A stretch of 64,000 bases of DNA from assembly GCF_004564355.1 (NCBI RefSeq), contig NZ_CP038266.1, positions 868,001 to 932,000 on the forward strand, given 5' to 3'. The notes beneath the pieces were generated by a model. That model made no database searches. It was not told where the DNA came from and was given only the letters and a program-made list of their open reading frames with translations. Of this stretch, positions 38,346 through 46,692 are shown in pieces. Both the position numbers and the translations under genes were made by a program. This DNA comes from Microbacterium wangchenii (GTDB lineage: Bacteria > Actinomycetota > Actinomycetes > Actinomycetales > Microbacteriaceae). The first letter of the stretch is position 1. The number at the start of each line of letters is the position of its first letter.

Positions 38346-39143
38346 TCAGCGCAGCTGCACCAACCGGGTGACGTCATCGCTCGGGAGAGCGTCCACCACC
38401 GCCGTCACGGTGATGTCGGTGAGCGTCGCGCGACCCCCCACGATCGTGAGGAAGGCGGTGTCGGCCGCGTCGCGCCCCGTCGCGATCCGCACGAGCGACG
38501 AGCGCGGCGCGAGGGTCGTGGCGTCCACGACCTGCCACGCGCCGTCCACCCACGCCTCGGCGACGGCGTGGAAGTCCATCGGCGCCAGACCCGGCGCGTA
38601 GACCGACACCACGCGCGCCGGGACGTCGCGCGCACGCAGCAGCGCGACGCACAGGTGCGCGAAGTCGCGGCACACTCCCCGCCGGTTCAGGAGGGTCCGC
38701 ACCGCGCCGTCGGTGGGCAGACTCGCCCCCGACATGTACGCGAGCTCGGTCCCCACCCATGACGACACCGCCGCGAGCAGCTCGGCCGGGTCGTGGATGC
38801 CGGAGAACTCGGCCCACGCGGTGGGGCCCAGGGCGTCGGACTCGGCGTAGCGGCTGGGCCGCGTGTACACGAGGAGGTCGGTCGGTGAGGTCGGCAGATC
38901 GCCGGCGGGCTCGTCGACGCGCGCGGTGTACGACACCTCCAGCCGCCCCGTTCCGCACCGGATGCGGTGCAGGCGCGTGCCGTGCGCGTCCGGTAGCTCC
39001 TCGACATCCACTTCCGCGCCGTCCAGTGACGCCACGAGCCGCTCGGTGGCGGAGGGGTACACGGAGGAGACGGCGACCGCGAACACGAGGTCGGCCGCTT
39101 CGGTCACGTCCAGGACGATGGTGCTGGCGACATCCCGCTGCAT
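38346..39143 (-). CDS. Transglutaminase-like cysteine protease family protein
   Basis: 265 residues from ATG 39143. The N-terminal beta domain (1-120) is followed by the transglutaminase core. The catalytic triad is Cys158 (RRGVCRDFAH), His192 (MDFHAVAEAW) and Asp207 (VVDATTL). No signal peptide, so cytoplasmic. Members act as peptidases or amidases of unknown substrate. A broken copy of its N-terminal part is present near 49.7 kb. Confidence 0.88.
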   Translation of the reverse strand: MQRDVASTIVLDVTEAADLVFAVAVSSVYPSATERLVASLDGAEVDVEELPDAHGTRLHRIRCGTGRLEVSYTARVDEPAGDLPTSPTDLLVYTRPSRYAESDALGPTAWAEFSGIHDPAELLAAVSSWVGTELAYMSGASLPTDGAVRTLLNRRGVCRDFAHLCVALLRARDVPARVVSVYAPGLAPMDFHAVAEAWVDGAWQVVDATTLAPRSSLVRIATGRDAADTAFLTIVGGRATLTDITVTAVVDALPSDDVTRLVQLR

Positions 39144-39198
39144 GATGCCAGCGTGGCACGGATCCGTGCACGCGGCTCCGCTCTGGTAGGAACGGAGC

Positions 39199-40527
39199 AT
39201 GCTCACCCTGCACGGCGCCGACCGGATTCTGATCGACGCCCGTACGGAGCGCAACGGGAAGCTCGTTCTCGACGACGAAGGGCGCGTGGTGCCCGCGCAA
39301 GCGGCGGGCGCCGCGGGCGGCGAGACGCTCGACGTGTCGGGCTGCGTCGTGACGCCGGGGCTCGTGAACGCCCACCACCACCTGCTCCAATCCGGATTCC
39401 GCACCCTCCCCGGCACGCGGGGCGTCCCGATGCGCGAGTGGCTGCCGACGATGGCGGCGGCATATGCCGCCGCCGGCATCGACGCGTCGCTCGCGGCGGC
39501 GACGGCGGGCGTCGGGATCGCCGAGTCGCTCCTGTGCGGAGTGACCACCGTCGCCGACCATCACCTCAACTGGCCGCAGGCCTCGAGCGATCCGGTCGCC
39601 GACGCCGTGGCGATCGCCCGGGCGGTCGCCGCGACGGCGCACACCCTCGGGGCGCGCCTGGTCTTCGTGCGCGGCTCGGCGCGGGACGACCCCGGCGAAG
39701 CCGCCGCCGGCGCGGACGCGATCGCGAGCGCCCTGCTGGCCCCCGGGCACACCGGTGGCGTCACGGATGACGGGATGCTGCAGCTCGCGGTGGGGCCGGC
39801 CGGCGTGCACTCCGACCCCGCGGCGACCTTCCGTGCGCTGGGGGAGGTGGCCGCCCGCCACGGGCTGCGCCGCCGGACGCAGGCCAACGAGCAGGTGGAC
39901 ACCGAGATCGCGCTCGAGCGGTACGGCCGGCGTCCGCTGGACCTCCTGGCCGAGTGGGGCTGGCTCGCCGAAGATGTCACCATCGCCCACCTGTGCGACG
40001 TCACCCCGGAGGAGATCCGGCGGCTGGCCGAGGCGGGCGTCTCCGCGACGCACGCGCCCGGATGCGACGTGCCGATGGGGTGGGGTGTCGCCCCGGTGGC
40101 GGAGCTGCTGGCCGCCGGCATCCCCGTGGGCCTCGGCACGTCGGGGGGAGGGTCCAACGACGCCGGGCATCTGCTGGCCGACGCGCGGCTGGCGATGCAG
40201 GTGTCGGCCCTGGTGGGACCGCCCCTGCCGGCGCGCACGGTGCTCGGCATGGCGACGGAGGGGGGCGCGACCGGCCTCGGCCGCAGCGACCTCGGTCACC
40301 TGCGTGACGGGGCGCGCGGTGACGCGTGCGTGTGGGACCGCCGCGGCGTCGCGGATGCCGGTGTCGCCGATCCGGTCGCCGGGCTGCTGTGGGCCTCGCC
40401 GGGCCGTCGTCCCCGCCACGTTCTCGTCGGCGGTCGGGTCGTGGTGCGCGACTACCGGCTCGTGAGTGCGGACGAGGACGACCTCGCCGGTGCCCTGGGG
40501 GCGCGGCTGGCCGCGTCAGAGGTCTAG
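39199..40527 (+). CDS. Amidohydrolase of the 8-oxoguanine deaminase/TrzN group with altered metal ligands
   Basis: 442 residues. The overall sequence follows 8-oxoguanine deaminase and hydroxyatrazine hydrolase relatives: VNAHHHLLQS (His59 and His61), TTVADHHLNWP, IAHLCDV (His264) and a long LLADARLAM helix. Two expected metal ligands are changed: the HTHLAE motif reads RTQANE (Gln228 in place of His), and the GVDGSASND motif reads GTSGGGSND (Ser315 in place of Asp). It may use another metal geometry, a different reaction, or be inactive; specific activity is not assigned. It overlaps the convergent reductase gene by 12 bases. Confidence 0.75.
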   Translation: MLTLHGADRILIDARTERNGKLVLDDEGRVVPAQAAGAAGGETLDVSGCVVTPGLVNAHHHLLQSGFRTLPGTRGVPMREWLPTMAAAYAAAGIDASLAAATAGVGIAESLLCGVTTVADHHLNWPQASSDPVADAVAIARAVAATAHTLGARLVFVRGSARDDPGEAAAGADAIASALLAPGHTGGVTDDGMLQLAVGPAGVHSDPAATFRALGEVAARHGLRRRTQANEQVDTEIALERYGRRPLDLLAEWGWLAEDVTIAHLCDVTPEEIRRLAEAGVSATHAPGCDVPMGWGVAPVAELLAAGIPVGLGTSGGGSNDAGHLLADARLAMQVSALVGPPLPARTVLGMATEGGATGLGRSDLGHLRDGARGDACVWDRRGVADAGVADPVAGLLWASPGRRPRHVLVGGRVVVRDYRLVSADEDDLAGALGARLAASEV

Positions 40528-41502
40528 CACGAGGGCGGGGCACGCCGCGCGCGAGACGCACACCATCATGACGGTGTCCTCGGCCTGCTCGAGCGGTGTC
40601 AGCACGGAGTCGCGGTGCTCGACCGCGCCTTCCAGCACGGGCGCCTCGCACGTGCCGCACGTCCCGCGCCGGCAGCTGGAGAGCACCATCGTGGCGGGGG
40701 ACTGCTCCTCGATCGCCTCGAGCACCGACTGCCCGGGCGCGACGGTCACGGTCTCGCCGCTGAGGGCGAGTTCGACCTGGAACGGGCCCGGCCACACCGG
40801 CGGCCCGAACTCCTTCGCCTCGAACCGCTCGACGTGCAGCGCCGCCTGCCGCTCCGCCGGCATCGCGGCCTCCGCCGCCGCGATGAGGCGGGCCGGACCG
40901 CACACGTACACCGCGGTCGCCGCATCCGCCTCGGCGCACACGGCGGCCACATCCAGCCGCATGCCCTCGTCGGCCGCATGCACGCGGACGCGGTCGGGGT
41001 GTCGTTCGCTCAGCTCGCGGACGAAGGCCATCGTCTCGCGCCCGCGGCCGGCGTAATCGAGCGTCCATTCGGCCCCGGCCTCTGCCGCCGCCTCGGCCAT
41101 GGCGCGGATGGGGGTGATGCCGATGCCGCCCGCGACGAAGCGGTAGCGCGTGCCGGGGGTGATCGCGAAGTCGAAGTGGCTGCGCGGCCCGCGCACGCGC
41201 ACGCGCTCGCCCACCCGCACCTCCTCGTGCAGGCGCACCGATCCGCCGCGGCCGGCGTCTTCCCGGAGCACGGCGATGCGCCACGTGGACCGGTCGGCGG
41301 GATCGCCGCACAGCGAGTACTGGCGCTCCACCCGCTCGGCGCCGGCGGGGGAGGGGAGGATGACGTCGACGTGCGCGCCGGGGGTCCATGCCGGCAGGTC
41401 GCGCCCGTTGTGCGCGACGAGATCCAGCGCGACGACGCCGGCGGCGATCTCGGTGCGGGCGGCGACGACCAGGTCGCGTTCGACATCGCTGAAGTAGCTC
41501 AC
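40516..41502 (-). CDS. Phthalate dioxygenase reductase (VanB) family protein
   Basis: 328 residues. An FMN-binding ferredoxin-reductase domain (ERQYSLCGDP) is followed by an NAD domain (AGGIGITPIRAMAE) and a C-terminal plant-type [2Fe-2S] ferredoxin with Cys277, Cys282, Cys285 and Cys315. It passes electrons from NADH to a Rieske oxygenase. No oxygenase gene is in the window, so the partner must be elsewhere or was lost. The gene is divergent from the deaminase-importer module. Confidence 0.9.
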   Translation of the reverse strand: MSYFSDVERDLVVAARTEIAAGVVALDLVAHNGRDLPAWTPGAHVDVILPSPAGAERVERQYSLCGDPADRSTWRIAVLREDAGRGGSVRLHEEVRVGERVRVRGPRSHFDFAITPGTRYRFVAGGIGITPIRAMAEAAAEAGAEWTLDYAGRGRETMAFVRELSERHPDRVRVHAADEGMRLDVAAVCAEADAATAVYVCGPARLIAAAEAAMPAERQAALHVERFEAKEFGPPVWPGPFQVELALSGETVTVAPGQSVLEAIEEQSPATMVLSSCRRGTCGTCEAPVLEGAVEHRDSVLTPLEQAEDTVMMVCVSRAACPALVLDL

Positions 41503-41673
41503 GTGTGCTCCGGTGGGTTCGTCTTCGCGGCTCAGGCTAACCCCCGTCGCGGCCGCGTCCGGACCCGCGCGGGGTGTCGTCGCGGAGTCGTCACGCAGCG
41601 CGGCGAGTCGTAACAGGCACGCAACAGCAGGGGTGCGCGGCGGAAACAGCCGGGGCGTTCAATGAGGTCACCA

Positions 41674-41690
41674 TGTTGGCCAGACCAACA
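41674..41690. promoter_or_regulatory. Probable GntR-family operator
   Basis: TGTTGG-CCAGA-CCAACA is a perfect inverted repeat containing the TTGG(N5)CCAA core of PdhR/FadR-type GntR sites. It lies 20 bp before the cytosine-deaminase-like gene. No GntR gene is adjacent; the only one in the window is at 61967. Confidence 0.55.
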
Positions 41691-41710
41691 CGCTCGACGG
41701 AAGGGGACCG

Positions 41711-42967
41711 ATGATCCCGGTTCACCCGGACCAGCTCACCCCCGGTTCGACGGTCGCGCAGTTGCGTGACGTCTGGACGAGCGCCGGCGCGACGGGGACC
41801 CTCGCCTTCGACGGCGACGTCGTCGCCTCACCCGGGAACCCGCCGGCCGCCGGCGAGGTCGTGGATGCGGCGGGGTGGATCGCGATGCCTCCCCTGTGCG
41901 ACCTGCACGCCCACCTGGACAAGGCGTACACGTGGGAGGCGGCGGGGCGCCCGGAAGGGTCGCTCGAAGACGCCGTCGCGTGCTGGAGCGGATTCGGCCG
42001 CACCCTCGGCTTCGAGCAGATGAAGGCCAACGGGCGTCGTCAGCTGCGCGCCGCACTGAGCGCCGGCGTCCTCGCGATCCGCTCGCACGCCAACTACCAC
42101 GAGGGCCCCGACCCGCTCCGCGGCATCCGTGCCCTCGTCGAACTCCGCGAGGAGTTCCGCGGCCTCGTCGACCTGCAGGTCGTCGCGATGCACGGTCATG
42201 ACCGCGACGACGGACTCGTCCGCGACGGGATCGCGCTGGGCGCCGACCTCGTGGGGGCGGCGCCGCACCTCTCACCCGACTCCGCCGGCGAGGTCGCCCG
42301 TGCGCTGCGGCTCGCGGAGGAAGCCGGCATCGGCGTCGACCTCCACACCGACGAGACGCTCGATGCGCGGTCCACGGATCTGCTCACCCTGGCACGCGGC
42401 ACCCGGCACTGGCCGGCCGAGCGGCCGCGGTCTGCGGGGCACTGCGTGAGCCTGGCGGTGCAAAGCCCGGGGCGGCTGACGACGATCCTCGATGCCGTCG
42501 CCCAGGCGCGCGTCAGCATCATCACCAACCCGCTGACGAACCTGTATCTGCAGGGCTGGCGCCATCCCGTCGCCACCCCGCGCGCCATCCCCCCGCTCGC
42601 GTCGCTGCTCGCGGCGGGCGTTGAGGTGGCGGCGGGCGGCGACAACGTGCAGGATCCGTTCAACCCCCTCGGCAACGGCGACATGGTGCCGGTCGTCGGG
42701 GCGCTCGTCCTGGCCGGTCATCTCTCGCCCGCACGCGCGTGGGAGGTCGCCGCCGCCGGCGGCCGGCGCGTCTTCGGGCTGGCGCCGGCCGACGGACGGC
42801 CAGGGGACGCCGCCGACGTGCTGCTGGTGCGGGCCTCCTCGGTCGCCGAGGCGGTCGCCGAGCACGCCCCCGATCGCATCGTCATCCGCGCCGGGAGGGT
42901 CGTGGCGGTGCGCCGCACCGCGATCGACACGGTCGCCCAGGATGCGCTCGTGGGGGAGGCCGCATGA
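41711..42967 (+). CDS. Cytosine deaminase-like amidohydrolase
   Basis: 418 residues. Metal-binding motifs of the CodA group are intact: DLHAHLDK (His66, His68), DLHTDET (near 212), AGHCVSL (near 244) and GGDNVQDPFNPLG (Asp near 311). Relatives deaminate cytosine, creatinine or other N-heterocycles. It heads an operon with a NitT/TauT-type importer, and a creatininase-family gene lies further downstream, so creatinine or a pyrimidine-like ring is a plausible substrate (inference). Confidence 0.85.
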   Translation: MIPVHPDQLTPGSTVAQLRDVWTSAGATGTLAFDGDVVASPGNPPAAGEVVDAAGWIAMPPLCDLHAHLDKAYTWEAAGRPEGSLEDAVACWSGFGRTLGFEQMKANGRRQLRAALSAGVLAIRSHANYHEGPDPLRGIRALVELREEFRGLVDLQVVAMHGHDRDDGLVRDGIALGADLVGAAPHLSPDSAGEVARALRLAEEAGIGVDLHTDETLDARSTDLLTLARGTRHWPAERPRSAGHCVSLAVQSPGRLTTILDAVAQARVSIITNPLTNLYLQGWRHPVATPRAIPPLASLLAAGVEVAAGGDNVQDPFNPLGNGDMVPVVGALVLAGHLSPARAWEVAAAGGRRVFGLAPADGRPGDAADVLLVRASSVAEAVAEHAPDRIVIRAGRVVAVRRTAIDTVAQDALVGEAA

Positions 42968-43046
42968 CCGCCCACGCCGTCGCGTCCCCCCGCGCCCCAA
43001 TCCCCGTCCGAACGCGGACCCACCCCCTTCCCTCCAGGAGGCATGC

Positions 43047-43823
43047 ATGAGCACTGCAACGACCATGGCACCGCAGGCCCTCGCCACCGCCACTGCGCCC
43101 ACCCTCCGCTTCGACGACGTCACGAAAGACTTCGCCACCGGGACCCGCGCGCTGGCGGGCGTGTCGCTGTCGGTCTCGCGCGGGGAGTTCGTCTCGGTCG
43201 TCGGACCGTCGGGATGCGGCAAGTCCACACTGCTGCGGCTCGCCTCGGGCCTCGAAGGTGCGTCGGCGGGCACCGTCGACAACAGCGCTGACGTCACGAG
43301 CTTCGTCTTCCAGGATCCGACGCTGCTGGAGTGGCGGTCGGCGCAGAAGAACGTGGAGCTCGTCGGAGAGCTCGCCGGCGTGCCGGCGGCCGAGCGGCGC
43401 CGTCGCGCGGCGGAGGCGCTCGACCTCGTCGGGCTGGCGGGGTTCGAGCCGCAGCATCCCCGCGCCCTGTCCGGCGGCATGCGCATGCGCGTGTCGATCG
43501 CGCGAGCCCTCGTCGCCGAACCGGGCCTGGCCCTCTTCGACGAACCGTTCGGGGCCCTGGACGAGATCACGCGCCTGAAGATGCAGACCGAGCTGCAGCG
43601 GCTGTTCCAGCTCAAGCAGTTCGCCGCGATGTTCATCACCCACTCGATCTCGGAGGCGGTGTACCTCTCCAGCCGGGTCATCGTCATGAGCGGTCGCCCC
43701 GGACGCATCGTCGAGGACATCCCGCTCCCGTGGTCGTATCCGCGACCGCCGGAGCTGCGCTACGAACCGGAGTTCGGCCGCATCGCCGGTCACCTGTCGA
43801 AGACTCTGGAGGGTCACGCATGA
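43047..43823 (+). CDS. ABC transporter ATP-binding protein (NitT/TauT type)
   Basis: 258 residues from ATG 43047, with AGGAGG upstream. Walker A VVGPSGCGKSTLLRLA, signature LSGGMRMRVSIARAL and Walker B LALFDEPFGALDE are intact, and the H-loop is FITHSISEAV. It powers uptake through the permease that follows (four-base overlap). The family carries nitrate, taurine, sulfonates, and pyrimidine precursors. Confidence 0.94.
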   Translation: MSTATTMAPQALATATAPTLRFDDVTKDFATGTRALAGVSLSVSRGEFVSVVGPSGCGKSTLLRLASGLEGASAGTVDNSADVTSFVFQDPTLLEWRSAQKNVELVGELAGVPAAERRRRAAEALDLVGLAGFEPQHPRALSGGMRMRVSIARALVAEPGLALFDEPFGALDEITRLKMQTELQRLFQLKQFAAMFITHSISEAVYLSSRVIVMSGRPGRIVEDIPLPWSYPRPPELRYEPEFGRIAGHLSKTLEGHA

Positions 43824-44692
43824 GCGACGACGTCCTCACCGCCGCCCGGCCGGAGCCCGCCGTGACCGCCGGGCCGGCGCCCGCCCGCCCTGTGCGTGGG
43901 GGCGCAGCCGTCCGCGCGGGTGGACGCGCGCTGCCGATCGTCCTGGCGATCCTCGGCATCCTCGTGCTCTGGTACGCCGTCTCCTACCTCCTGCTCGCCC
44001 CGAGCCGGCGGTTCCTGCTCCCACCGCCGCACGCCGTGTTCGCCGAGAGCCTCGGCAATCCGCAGGTCATCGCGCCGATGCTCGCCGCTTTGGGCCAGAC
44101 GACGATGGTCGCCCTCATCGGGCTGGCGATCGCGGTGGCCGTCGGCATGGGATGGGCGATCCTGATGTCGCAGTGGCGCCTGGCCGAGCGCGTGCTCTAC
44201 CCGTACGCGGTGATCCTGCAGACGATCCCCATCCTCGCCCTGACACCCCTCATCGGCATCTGGATGGGCTACGGGATCCCCGCCCGGATCGTCGTGTGCG
44301 TCATCATCGCGGTCTTCCCGATGATCTCCAACACGCTGTTCGGACTGCAGTCGGCCGAGGCATCGGCGCACGACCTGTTCACCCTCAACCGCGCGTCCCG
44401 CTGGGCGCGGCTGTGGAAGCTGCAGCTGCCCGCGGCGATCCCGTCGATCTTCACCGGCCTGCGCAACGCCGCCGGACTGTCGGTCATCGGCGCCATCGTC
44501 GGGGACTTCTTCTTCCAGCAGGGCAGCCAGGGTATCGGCGGGCTGCTGCGGACGTACACGCTGCGGCTGAACATGGAGCCGCTGTTCCTCGCGATCATCT
44601 TCACCGCCCTGTTCGGCGTCCTGGTCTTCTCGGTGTTCGCCGCGCTGGACCGAGTGATCGTCGGGCGCCTGTTCGGCCTCAAGCCGCGCTGA
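43820..44692 (+). CDS. ABC transporter permease (NitT/TauT type)
   Basis: 290 residues from ATG 43820. A charged tail (1-30) precedes about six membrane helices. The ATPase-contact loop includes ASAHDLFTLNRASRWARLWK. It is the membrane channel of the importer with the neighbouring ATPase and lipoprotein. Confidence 0.93.
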   Translation: MSDDVLTAARPEPAVTAGPAPARPVRGGAAVRAGGRALPIVLAILGILVLWYAVSYLLLAPSRRFLLPPPHAVFAESLGNPQVIAPMLAALGQTTMVALIGLAIAVAVGMGWAILMSQWRLAERVLYPYAVILQTIPILALTPLIGIWMGYGIPARIVVCVIIAVFPMISNTLFGLQSAEASAHDLFTLNRASRWARLWKLQLPAAIPSIFTGLRNAAGLSVIGAIVGDFFFQQGSQGIGGLLRTYTLRLNMEPLFLAIIFTALFGVLVFSVFAALDRVIVGRLFGLKPR

Positions 44693-44740
44693 TCCCCGCA
44701 TTCCTCCGCCCTCACCCGACCCGTCCTCAGAGGAGAACCC

Positions 44741-45937
44741 GTGTCCACATCCGCCCGTGCGCGCATCACCCGTCTGCTGGTGACCTCCGGCACCCTCGTC
44801 GCCGTCACCGTCGCCCTCGCCGGCTGCGGCAGCCCGGAGAGCCAGCCCGCCGCCGTCAACACCGCCGCGCCCGCTGACGCCGGCGGCGCGCTGGATCTGA
44901 CCGACAGCTGCCCCGAGACCGTCGTCATGCAGCAGGACTGGCAGCCCGAGGCCGAGCACGGCGCCATGTACTCCCTGGTCGGCGAGGACTACGTCATCGA
45001 CGCCGAGGCGAAGTCGGTCAGCGGCTCCCTCATCGCGCAGGGCGTGGACACCGGCGTCGACATCGAGGTGCGCCCAGGCGGACCCAACGTCAACTTCCAG
45101 CCCGTGCCGGCGCTCATGTACCTCGACCCCGAGATCCTCATCGGCGCGGTGAACTCGGATGTCGCCATCGTCGCCGCGGCGGATCAGCCCACCGTGGCCG
45201 TGACCTCACAGCTGACGTGGAGCCCGCAGATCCTGATGTGGGATCCGGAGAGCCACGACGGGGCGAGCACGATCCCCGAGGCCGCTGCCGGCGGGGCACC
45301 CGTCGTGACCGCCGGCGACGTCATCCCGACCCTTCTGGTGTCCAAGGGCATCATCGAGGCGTCCCAGATGGATCTCAGCTACGAGGGCACCCCGCAGCGG
45401 TTCGTGTCCGACCCCACGATCCTGCAGCAGGGGTTCGTGACGGCCGAGCCTTACATCTACGAGGAGGAAATCTCGGAGTGGGCCAAGCCGGTCGGCTATC
45501 AGCTGCTCTCCGAACTCGGATACTCCATCTACCCCGAGCCGCTGGCCGTGCGCCCGGAGACGATCGAGGAGTACGGCGACTGCCTCGCCAAGCTCGTGCC
45601 GATCATGCAGCAGGCGCAGATCGACTTCCTCGCCGAACCCGACGACACCGTCGCGCTGATCCTCGAGCTCGTGGAGGCCTACCAGACCGGGTGGACGTAC
45701 TCGCAGGGCGTCGCGGACTACTCCGTCGAGCAGCAGAAGGCGCTCGGGATCGTCACCGACGACCCCGCGACCGGCGTGTTCGGGCACCTCGATCCCGAGC
45801 GCATGGAGTCCATCGTCGCCGACTTCGTGCCGATCCTCGTCGAATCCGGCAGCATCAGCGCGTCGGACGCGGAGCAGATCTCCGCCGAGTCGCTCTACAC
45901 GAACGAGTTCATCGACATGGACATCTCGATGGAGTGA
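44741..45937 (+). CDS. ABC transporter substrate-binding lipoprotein (NMT1/THI5-like)
   Basis: 398 residues from GTG 44741, with AGAGGAG upstream. Lipobox LAGC gives a lipid-anchored Cys29. The mature part resembles the SsuA/THI5-like group, which binds small ring compounds, taurine or pyrimidines. Aromatic residues such as in QQDWQPEAEHGAMYSLVG may form the pocket. The operon starts with a cytosine-deaminase-like enzyme, so the ligand is probably that enzyme's substrate. Confidence 0.88.
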   Translation: MSTSARARITRLLVTSGTLVAVTVALAGCGSPESQPAAVNTAAPADAGGALDLTDSCPETVVMQQDWQPEAEHGAMYSLVGEDYVIDAEAKSVSGSLIAQGVDTGVDIEVRPGGPNVNFQPVPALMYLDPEILIGAVNSDVAIVAAADQPTVAVTSQLTWSPQILMWDPESHDGASTIPEAAAGGAPVVTAGDVIPTLLVSKGIIEASQMDLSYEGTPQRFVSDPTILQQGFVTAEPYIYEEEISEWAKPVGYQLLSELGYSIYPEPLAVRPETIEEYGDCLAKLVPIMQQAQIDFLAEPDDTVALILELVEAYQTGWTYSQGVADYSVEQQKALGIVTDDPATGVFGHLDPERMESIVADFVPILVESGSISASDAEQISAESLYTNEFIDMDISME

Positions 45938-45980
45938 CCCTGCCGATCGATCCAGCCGACGCATCCGAAGGGGACACCGC

Positions 45981-46004
45981 ATGACGAGGCCGACCGCCGC
46001 GCAC
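45981..46004 (+). other. Orphan translation start (GAAGGGG plus ATG) after the importer operon
   Basis: GAAGGGG (45967-45973) stands at good distance before ATG 45981, in the same direction as the importer genes. The frame runs into the antisense of the XRE regulator gene after eight codons and does not look like a protein. It may be the leftover 5' end of a lost operon gene, or chance. Confidence 0.3.
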
Positions 46005-46604
46005 TCACTCGGGGTGCCGGAACTCCTTGACCACGAGCGCCCGGCAGGTCGTGCCCGGGGACGTGCGCCACAGATGGCGGACGCCACCCTGATAGTGGAT
46101 GGAGTCACCGGCGGCGAGGGGGATCTCCTCCTCCTCCAGTACGACGGTCAGCGCGCCCTCCAGCACGTAGACGAACTCCTCCTCGTCGTGCTCCCACCAG
46201 ATGCCGTCGTCGAAGCTGCCGCTGAAGATCATCGGCAGGAAGGGCGGCGCGCCGGCGGGGCCGAGGACCTTCACCGGTCCGCCGCCGGAATCCAGCGGCG
46301 AGCCGGCACCGGCGCGCACGACGTGGTGCCCACCGCGGCGCCGGGGCGGCGCGTCGTCGGTGAGCAGCGCCTGCTGCGTCGTGCCGAGGGTGCGCGCGAT
46401 CCGGAACAGCGACGCCATGCTGAGCCGCTCGAGTCCGCGCTCCACCTGGCTGAGGAACGAGTGGGACAGCTCCGCCTGGGCAGCCGCCTGGGCCAGCGTC
46501 ATGCCGCGCTCCTGACGCAGGGCCCGGATGCGTGCGCCCAGGGCGCGCGCGGCCTCGTCGGGACTGGCCGGCCCGCCCGGGCGTCTCCGTCGCGATTCGG
46601 CCAC
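46005..46604 (-). CDS. XRE-family regulator with cupin sensor domain
   Basis: 199 residues from GTG 46604; a longer frame to 46694 would overlap the divergent gene's start. The helix-turn-helix (RIRALRQERGMTLAQAAAQAELSHSFLSQVERG, here cited as residues 23-55) is followed by a cupin_2 domain (about 120-198; EEFVYVLEGALTVVLE). Such two-domain proteins sense small metabolites and repress neighbouring catabolic genes. It lies between the importer operon and the FAD oxidoreductase operon, so it may control either. Confidence 0.88.
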   Translation of the reverse strand: MAESRRRRPGGPASPDEAARALGARIRALRQERGMTLAQAAAQAELSHSFLSQVERGLERLSMASLFRIARTLGTTQQALLTDDAPPRRRGGHHVVRAGAGSPLDSGGGPVKVLGPAGAPPFLPMIFSGSFDDGIWWEHDEEEFVYVLEGALTVVLEEEEIPLAAGDSIHYQGGVRHLWRTSPGTTCRALVVKEFRHPE

Positions 46605-46692
46605 TGCTGCAGCGTACCCGCCGGCGCCCCCAGGCGCGCGCGGCTCCCGCTCGGACGCGGGAGACCCCATCCGGCAACGAGGAAGGACGAAC

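Noticed and set aside
41503..44740. TPP riboswitch expected from the THI5-like binding protein
   Set aside because: No thi-box-like CTGAGA or comparable conserved segment was seen upstream of the operon or the binding-protein gene.
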